From: Ktedonobacter sp. 13_1_20CM_4_53_11
Lineage (GTDB): Bacteria; Chloroflexota; Ktedonobacteria; Ktedonobacterales; Ktedonobacteraceae
Assembly: GCA_001919995.1 (NCBI GenBank)
Contig: MNIY01000062.1
Span: 1 to 19,101 of the forward strand
Reading direction: 5' to 3'
DNA: 19,101 nucleotides
Positions 14,852 to 19,101 of the stretch are shown here, piece by piece. The notes beneath the pieces were generated by a model, which saw nothing but the letters and a program-made list of their open reading frames with translations, ran no database searches and was not told the origin of the DNA. The translations under genes and the position numbers were made by a program. Position 1 is the first letter of the stretch, and every line of letters begins with the position of its first letter.

Positions 14852-16048
14852 ATGGTTGCCCGTTACAGCTATCTCAGTCATCTACGATGCAGCGCGTGCC
14901 AACGGCGGTATGAAGCAGACCGACTGCAGACTACCAGTCCCTGTTGTTCCAGGCCTTTACTGGCACAGTATGACCTATCGGCAGTTGAGCGGGACGTGGC
15001 AAGAGATGAGATAGCACGGCGTGAAGCCTCTATGTGGCGTTATCATGAACTGCTACCTGTCCGAGAAAAAGCGCATGTCCAGACTCTGGGCGAGGGCATG
15101 ACACCTTTAGTAGCAACCTCACGGTTGGCGCCTCCTGGGCTTGAAAAGGATGCCCGGCTGCTGGTCAAGGATGAGGGACAGAACCCGACAGGTAGTTTTA
15201 AGGCAAGAGGAATGGCAGCGGCAGTTTCGCGCGCACTGGAGTTGGGAGCAGGTGGGTTAGTCACCCCAACAGCTGGCAACGCGGGGGCAGCAATGGCGGC
15301 GTACGCCGCTCGTGCGGGTCTAGCGGCAATTGTTGTGACACCAGAAGATGCGCCACAAACGTGTATTCAACAGGCACGTATCTATGGGGCTGACGTAGTA
15401 CTGGTTGACGGGCTCATTAGTGATGCGGGTTATACAGCGGCCAACATGGCTCGCGAACGGGACTGGTTTAATATGGCAACGTTGCGAGAACCGTACCGCG
15501 CCGAGGGCAAGAAGACGATGGGGTTGGAACTTGCTGAACAGCTTGGTTGGCGGCTGCCAGATGCGATCATTTATCCTTGTGGCGGCGGCACCGGTATCGT
15601 AGGGATGTGGAAAGCGTTCGCTGAATTACGTGAGTTGGGTTGGATAGAGCATAAACGATTGCCCAGGATGATCATCGTCCAGGCAGAGGGCTGCGCTCCA
15701 CTAGTACGGGCCTTTGAACAAGGAAATGAAGTAGCGGAAGCGTGGCCATCCAACCGGGCCAGTACCCGTGCAGCTGGTCTGCGAGTGCCATCGGCTATTG
15801 GTGACCGGCTGATTCTGCAGGCGGTACGTGAGAGTGGAGGGACGGCAATCTGCGTCAGCGATGAAGCTATGATACATATGGTACGCTTCGCGGCGTATAG
15901 GGAGGGTATGTTGATCGCCGTCGAGGCAGCAGCTACGCTTGCGGCCTATCATAGACTGCTTGCGACGCATTTTTTGGCGCCAACGGATGAAACTGTTTTG
16001 TTTTTTACGGGAAGTGGTTTACCCGATATAGGAAAATATTCCTTATGA
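14852..16048 (+). CDS. thrC: threonine synthase
   Basis: A 398-residue fold-type II PLP enzyme converting O-phosphohomoserine to threonine. The N-terminus carries a ribbon-like set of cysteines (Cys13, Cys16, Cys31, Cys32) seen in many archaeal-type and short bacterial threonine synthases. The PLP lysine is Lys117 in NPTGSFKARG, followed by TPTAGNAGAAMAAYAARAG. The phosphate-binding PCGGGTGIVGMWKAF and the final FTGSGLPDIGKY also fit. The ATG at 14852 has no SD; a -10 element ends 7 bases upstream, so leaderless translation is expected. It is divergent from holB and stands alone; no hom or thrB gene is in the window. Related PLP enzymes (threonine dehydratase, cysteate synthase) are less likely given the N-terminal cysteines and ending. 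Confidence 0.9.
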   Translation: MVARYSYLSHLRCSACQRRYEADRLQTTSPCCSRPLLAQYDLSAVERDVARDEIARREASMWRYHELLPVREKAHVQTLGEGMTPLVATSRLAPPGLEKDARLLVKDEGQNPTGSFKARGMAAAVSRALELGAGGLVTPTAGNAGAAMAAYAARAGLAAIVVTPEDAPQTCIQQARIYGADVVLVDGLISDAGYTAANMARERDWFNMATLREPYRAEGKKTMGLELAEQLGWRLPDAIIYPCGGGTGIVGMWKAFAELRELGWIEHKRLPRMIIVQAEGCAPLVRAFEQGNEVAEAWPSNRASTRAAGLRVPSAIGDRLILQAVRESGGTAICVSDEAMIHMVRFAAYREGMLIAVEAAATLAAYHRLLATHFLAPTDETVLFFTGSGLPDIGKYSL

Positions 16049-16074
16049 ATATCTCTTACTATCTCATAGTTCAC

Positions 16075-16102
16075 AGCATAAGGTAGTGAAATATGTTATG
16101 CT
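16075..16102. promoter_or_regulatory. inverted repeat upstream of the sigma factor gene
   Basis: AGCATAA and TTATGCT form a perfect 7-base inverted repeat with a 14-base spacer, about 80 bases before the sigma factor start. The right arm contains a -10-like TATGCT. No T-run follows, so an operator for the sigma gene is more likely than a terminator for threonine synthase; neither is proven. Confidence 0.3.
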
Positions 16103-16179
16103 ACAAGAGAAATTAATTTAGTCAATGTATACGCATTCAAAGTTCTACTCACAAATAATAGATAAGGTTGATGTAACCA

Positions 16180-17001
16180 ATGGATACCTCTATCCGTTTC
16201 TACAATGCGAATAGCAATTTACGCCCAGTTGTGGATGCTGAACGTAAAGGCCATCCAGCTCCCCCATTGTCAGTGGACGAGGATAGCGGTGTAGAAGGAG
16301 TCGATGAGGAAGCGGAAGTGGTAGATGCGCACCAACAATTGGCCGTACCGGCTTTACAAGAGCAGGTACAGAAGGTTGAGGTGGCGGATTTTGAAGCAAT
16401 TTTCCTACGCTTCCAGGGGCCTATTACCAATTTCATCTATCACCTGATTGGCAATCGCGAACAGGCATATGATCTCGCACAGGATGTATTCGTCAAGGCG
16501 TATAAAGCGCTGTTAGGCGGAACAGTTGTTCAGCCGGGCGCGTTATCGGCATGGCTCTATCGAATTGCCGCCAATACGACAACTGATACATTACGCAGAA
16601 GACGATTGATAGCCTGGTTACCACTTTCATTGTTTAATGAAGATCGCGGTATTGGGGCTGGAGTCCTCTCTGACTCAGGTGGCTCAGCCTCTGACGGCTT
16701 CAACAGCAGTGAAGAGGATAACAATGGGCGTATTGGCAACGGCAGCTCAATGTATGAACGCGGCGGCTACGATGGCGGGCGTTTTGAGAGCCGCGTGGCA
16801 GACCGCGAGATTGTGGAACGTGTGCTAAAGCAGATGCCACCGAAGTACGCCGTATGCCTATGGCTATACGAGAACGATGGGCTTTCTTGCGCGGAAATTG
16901 CAGAGGTATTGAACATTAGCGCTTCAGCAGTGAAAATGCGTTTGATGCGAGCGCGAGAACGATTTATCAACTTGTACAAACAAGAAGTGAGCGAAGAGTG
17001 A
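16180..17001 (+). CDS. ECF-type RNA polymerase sigma factor
   Basis: A 273-residue sigma-70 family protein with only the ECF regions. Region 2 (about 70-142) includes NREQAYDLAQDVFVKAYKAL and AWLYRIAANTTTDTLRRRR. Region 4 (about 206-268) includes MPPKYAVCLWLYENDGLSC and AEIAEVLNISASAVKMRLMR, the DNA-binding helix-turn-helix. Two additions are unusual: an acidic N-terminal extension of about 67 residues (SVDEDSGVEGVDEEAEVVDA), and a roughly 60-residue Gly/Ser/Asp/Asn-rich linker (about 148-207) between regions 2 and 4. Only a weak SD (AAGG, 12 bases away) precedes the ATG. It overlaps the anti-sigma gene by 4 bases (GTGA), the usual sigma/anti-sigma arrangement. The target regulon and inducing signal are unknown. 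Confidence 0.9.
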   Translation: MDTSIRFYNANSNLRPVVDAERKGHPAPPLSVDEDSGVEGVDEEAEVVDAHQQLAVPALQEQVQKVEVADFEAIFLRFQGPITNFIYHLIGNREQAYDLAQDVFVKAYKALLGGTVVQPGALSAWLYRIAANTTTDTLRRRRLIAWLPLSLFNEDRGIGAGVLSDSGGSASDGFNSSEEDNNGRIGNGSSMYERGGYDGGRFESRVADREIVERVLKQMPPKYAVCLWLYENDGLSCAEIAEVLNISASAVKMRLMRARERFINLYKQEVSEE

Positions 17002-18812
17002 ATTGTACTGAGGCACAGGTGTTGCTCGCAGCGCACCGAGATTTGAATAACGATGATGTAGTTACTGCTGAGCTGGATGCTCACCTGGAGCAATGCGCTT
17101 CTTGCAGGCAGGTGCTTGCCAATTACAGCTTAATCGGTGAGCAAGTACGTTCGCTGCCAGCGCTGGAGCCGCCTCCTGATATGTATTCAAAGCTCATGCA
17201 AGCATTGGCCGTCGAGCATTCTCAATTTATCCGACGATCCACATCGGTACAGCTTCCTCCACCAGAATTCCTTATACCCTACATGCGTGAACATGCTCAG
17301 TCCTCTTCTAAGGCTGATCCACTGGCCGCATTTTCATCGGCGGATACAGGTCCATTGCCGGTTATCAAGGCAGTACATAAAAAAAGGCGACATTCGTCTC
17401 TGGGGCAGTTCGCCGCAATTGGTATAGCAGCAGTATTTTTTATAGCGTTGATGATGGGTGGGATTACATCGTTACTTCTCGCAGCACATGATCATATTGC
17501 AACTTCTCAACAACTGGCCATTCATTCCCCTACTAATGTTGCAGAAGCAAGCTATACGACGAGTACACTGTACAAAAACGTGGTGAGTGCCGTGGCTGAT
17601 CGCACCTCCATTTATTACACGGCATATGGGGATGACAGCAATACAGGTTGGATGCTGGAGCAATTAGACCGCGCAACGAAGATTAGCAGGCCCTTGCTCG
17701 CTCAGGCCAGTACCAGCCCTCTCATTGTTCTGGGAAGTGCCAATGGCTGGCTAGTATGGTTACAATTCGACGAACCAAAGCTTTCCAAGCCTGGAGTGAT
17801 CTCAAGTCACACATCACGTTCACTGACACAAACATGGAGTTTACACTATCTTTCCCTTGTTCCTGATCAGGTAAAAGGCAGCCCTATTCCCAATCAGCCG
17901 GTGACGCTGCGCTCAGGCACCTTCGACCAGAATGCTACAGCAAGTTGGATACACACACCAATTCAAGGCATCTGGTTCATTCAGAATACGTTGCTCGTCG
18001 CAATGGTTGACGAGAATGGCGTATCACACCTCGTGCGCTATCCCCTGGGGAAGAATAACGACTTTAAAGCGACGGAGATCGCAAAAACAAATGCTGAGCA
18101 TATTATTACGTCACCTACTGCCAATAGCGATGGTTCTCAAATCTACTGGGCAGAGGAATGGCGAAGCGATGACGCAAATTTGCACAGCAATATATGGACA
18201 CGGCAGGTGCTTGAGGTCCGGATACCATCCAATAATAGGGTAGTACGGCATAAAACGACGGTTAAGCAGTTGTTTCTCGAAGATGGCATGTCTTTTACAC
18301 CCATGGTCGTCAATGAGAATCTTTTCCTGTTAAGTACCGCTAATTTGGCAGATGTGCTGCAGGCAACGCCAAACGCAACTTCGGGTGCTACACCAACCGC
18401 TACCCCTGGGGCAGTAGCAACCCCTAATACCATTGCCCCACCGACGGCGACATGGGCAGATAGCAATTTCTATTCAGCACCGTTAGATGAGGGGGTGCGA
18501 GGTACCTTAGTAATGTATCCGCTCTCTGATTCTCCTGCTATACCACCGACGCCAGTAAGTGCTACAGGTTCCGCCTCGTCGCTACAAGCAGGTAATGATT
18601 TTGTGCTCTGGCAGAATGGCGATGGAAGTTATGGGATGTATGATGCGGTCACTAAATCCAGTCCCGTGGTTGGGGAAGTTTTGAGCGATGCTCATTTTCT
18701 GGCGGTGAATGGCGATACCGCGGTTTGGACAAACAGAAATGCAGCAAACACGACGAGTAGTGGCACCATTCCTGCCGCAACATTAGAGACCTTTAGCTGG
18801 CCAATGAAATAA
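16998..18812 (+). CDS. membrane anti-sigma factor with large external sensor-like domain
   Basis: A 604-residue protein from a GTG overlapping the sigma stop. The N-terminus is a zinc-binding anti-sigma domain: HLEQCASC gives His29, Cys33 and Cys36 (H-x3-C-x2-C), which would hold the sigma factor inactive in the cytoplasm. Residues about 60-137 are a linker ending in a basic KKRRHSS. One transmembrane helix lies at about 138-162 (FAAIGIAAVFFIALMMGG). The remaining 440 residues are outside, with repeated Trp-containing strands (GWMLEQLDRATK, NGWLVWLQF, IYWAEEW, DFVLWQNGDGSYGMYD). These suggest a beta-propeller-like sensor interrupted by a Pro/Thr/Ala linker (ATPTATPGAVATPNTIAPP) near 455-480. 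The propeller reading is inference. Release could be by conformational change or proteolysis. The gene ends in a palindromic terminator that begins at the last base of its stop codon. Confidence 0.87.
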   Translation: MNCTEAQVLLAAHRDLNNDDVVTAELDAHLEQCASCRQVLANYSLIGEQVRSLPALEPPPDMYSKLMQALAVEHSQFIRRSTSVQLPPPEFLIPYMREHAQSSSKADPLAAFSSADTGPLPVIKAVHKKRRHSSLGQFAAIGIAAVFFIALMMGGITSLLLAAHDHIATSQQLAIHSPTNVAEASYTTSTLYKNVVSAVADRTSIYYTAYGDDSNTGWMLEQLDRATKISRPLLAQASTSPLIVLGSANGWLVWLQFDEPKLSKPGVISSHTSRSLTQTWSLHYLSLVPDQVKGSPIPNQPVTLRSGTFDQNATASWIHTPIQGIWFIQNTLLVAMVDENGVSHLVRYPLGKNNDFKATEIAKTNAEHIITSPTANSDGSQIYWAEEWRSDDANLHSNIWTRQVLEVRIPSNNRVVRHKTTVKQLFLEDGMSFTPMVVNENLFLLSTANLADVLQATPNATSGATPTATPGAVATPNTIAPPTATWADSNFYSAPLDEGVRGTLVMYPLSDSPAIPPTPVSATGSASSLQAGNDFVLWQNGDGSYGMYDAVTKSSPVVGEVLSDAHFLAVNGDTAVWTNRNAANTTSSGTIPAATLETFSWPMK

Positions 18813-18869
18813 GCAACCAATGAAAAACGGGTCGCCCTGCGCAGGGCGACCCGTTTTTCATTGGTTGCT
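18812..18869. terminator. 58-bp perfect palindrome, bidirectional intrinsic terminator
   Basis: Every base from 18812 to 18869 pairs with its mirror about 18840/18841. The core GGGTCGCCCTGC pairs with GCAGGGCGACCC. It is preceded by AAAAAC and followed by GTTTTTCATT, so either strand gives a GC-rich hairpin with a T-run. Outer arms (CAACCAATG/CATTGGTTG) extend the pairing past the T-run, and the first base is the last A of the anti-sigma stop codon. It separates convergent genes. Confidence 0.9.
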
Positions 18870-18969
18870 GAGCAATTAATCCTCGAAGCACAACACGGTA
18901 TTTCTCAAGAAGGGGCTACATCGGGACATTCCTGGGTTAGCTCGCAAGAGCATACCCACTCAACACTGT

Positions 18970-19101
18970 TTATGAATTCCCAGCAATATTACTATCTCCT
19001 GTTTCTTCCTCGACAATTTCTTTGCTGACCTCCTGAATGTCCATTCCCAGGCGACGGGCCATTTCAGGATCAAGCCGACTGAAATGATACATGACCTCCT
19101 C
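18970..19101 (-). CDS. hypothetical protein, C-terminal part (5' end outside window)
   Basis: The last 43 codons of a minus-strand gene, open to the window edge and ending in TAA. It starts EEVMYHFSRLDPEMARRLGM and continues DIQEVSKEIVEEETGDSNIAGNS. The sequence is acidic and helical-looking with no membrane segment. GAGGAGGTC lies right against the ATG of MYHFS, too close for a normal SD, so the real start is probably outside. No family is recognised. It converges with the anti-sigma gene across the palindromic terminator; the 100 bases between show only a small GCTC-4-GAGC hairpin. Confidence 0.6.
   Translation of the reverse strand, partial: EEVMYHFSRLDPEMARRLGMDIQEVSKEIVEEETGDSNIAGNS

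Overview
This looks like a chromosomal segment of a mid-GC, non-proteobacterial bacterium. The best guess is a Ktedonobacteria-type member of the Chloroflexota. That guess rests on style: a lipoprotein with a long Thr/Pro/Gly linker, an ECF sigma factor paired with a very large membrane anti-sigma factor, many single-gene units, SD-led genes mixed with apparently leaderless ones, and arg genes behind ftsH. It is inference, not a database match. No tRNA, rRNA, CRISPR array, insertion sequence or phage gene was seen.

Layout. (1) 1-300: tail of a TPR protein cut by the window edge. (2) 333-3895: a promoter followed by a tight three-gene fatty-acid-type operon of thiolase and two acyl-CoA dehydrogenases; the first dehydrogenase lacks the catalytic region and probably serves as partner subunit of the second. 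(3) 3917-4780: small-gene region on the minus strand, with a 64-aa charge-segregated protein and a self-contained promoter/25-aa ORF/terminator unit. (4) 4780-5759: a blue-copper lipoprotein converging with a two-TM membrane protein. (5) 5844-7482: a duplicated-domain membrane protein overlapping comF. (6) 7531-12158: ftsH, argJ and argD in a row. (7) 12184-14760, minus strand: holB, a PaaG/enoyl-CoA-hydratase-like gene and a methyltransferase-like gene. Both joints between these genes look damaged: holB and the crotonase are fused out of frame, each missing its facing end, and the methyltransferase-like gene lacks its N-terminal SAM-binding half. (8) 14839-16048: threonine synthase, divergent from holB; both look leaderless. 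(9) 16180-18812: an ECF sigma factor overlapping its zinc-type anti-sigma factor, closed by a 58-bp perfect palindrome acting as a bidirectional terminator. (10) 18970-19101: end of an unrecognised minus-strand gene.

The genes are mostly housekeeping: acyl-CoA oxidation, arginine and threonine synthesis, membrane proteolysis, clamp loading and DNA uptake. I see no clear new defence or mobile system. The most informative oddities are the holB/crotonase/methyltransferase scar, the split acyl-CoA dehydrogenase pair, and the small minus-strand transcription unit at 4385-4628.
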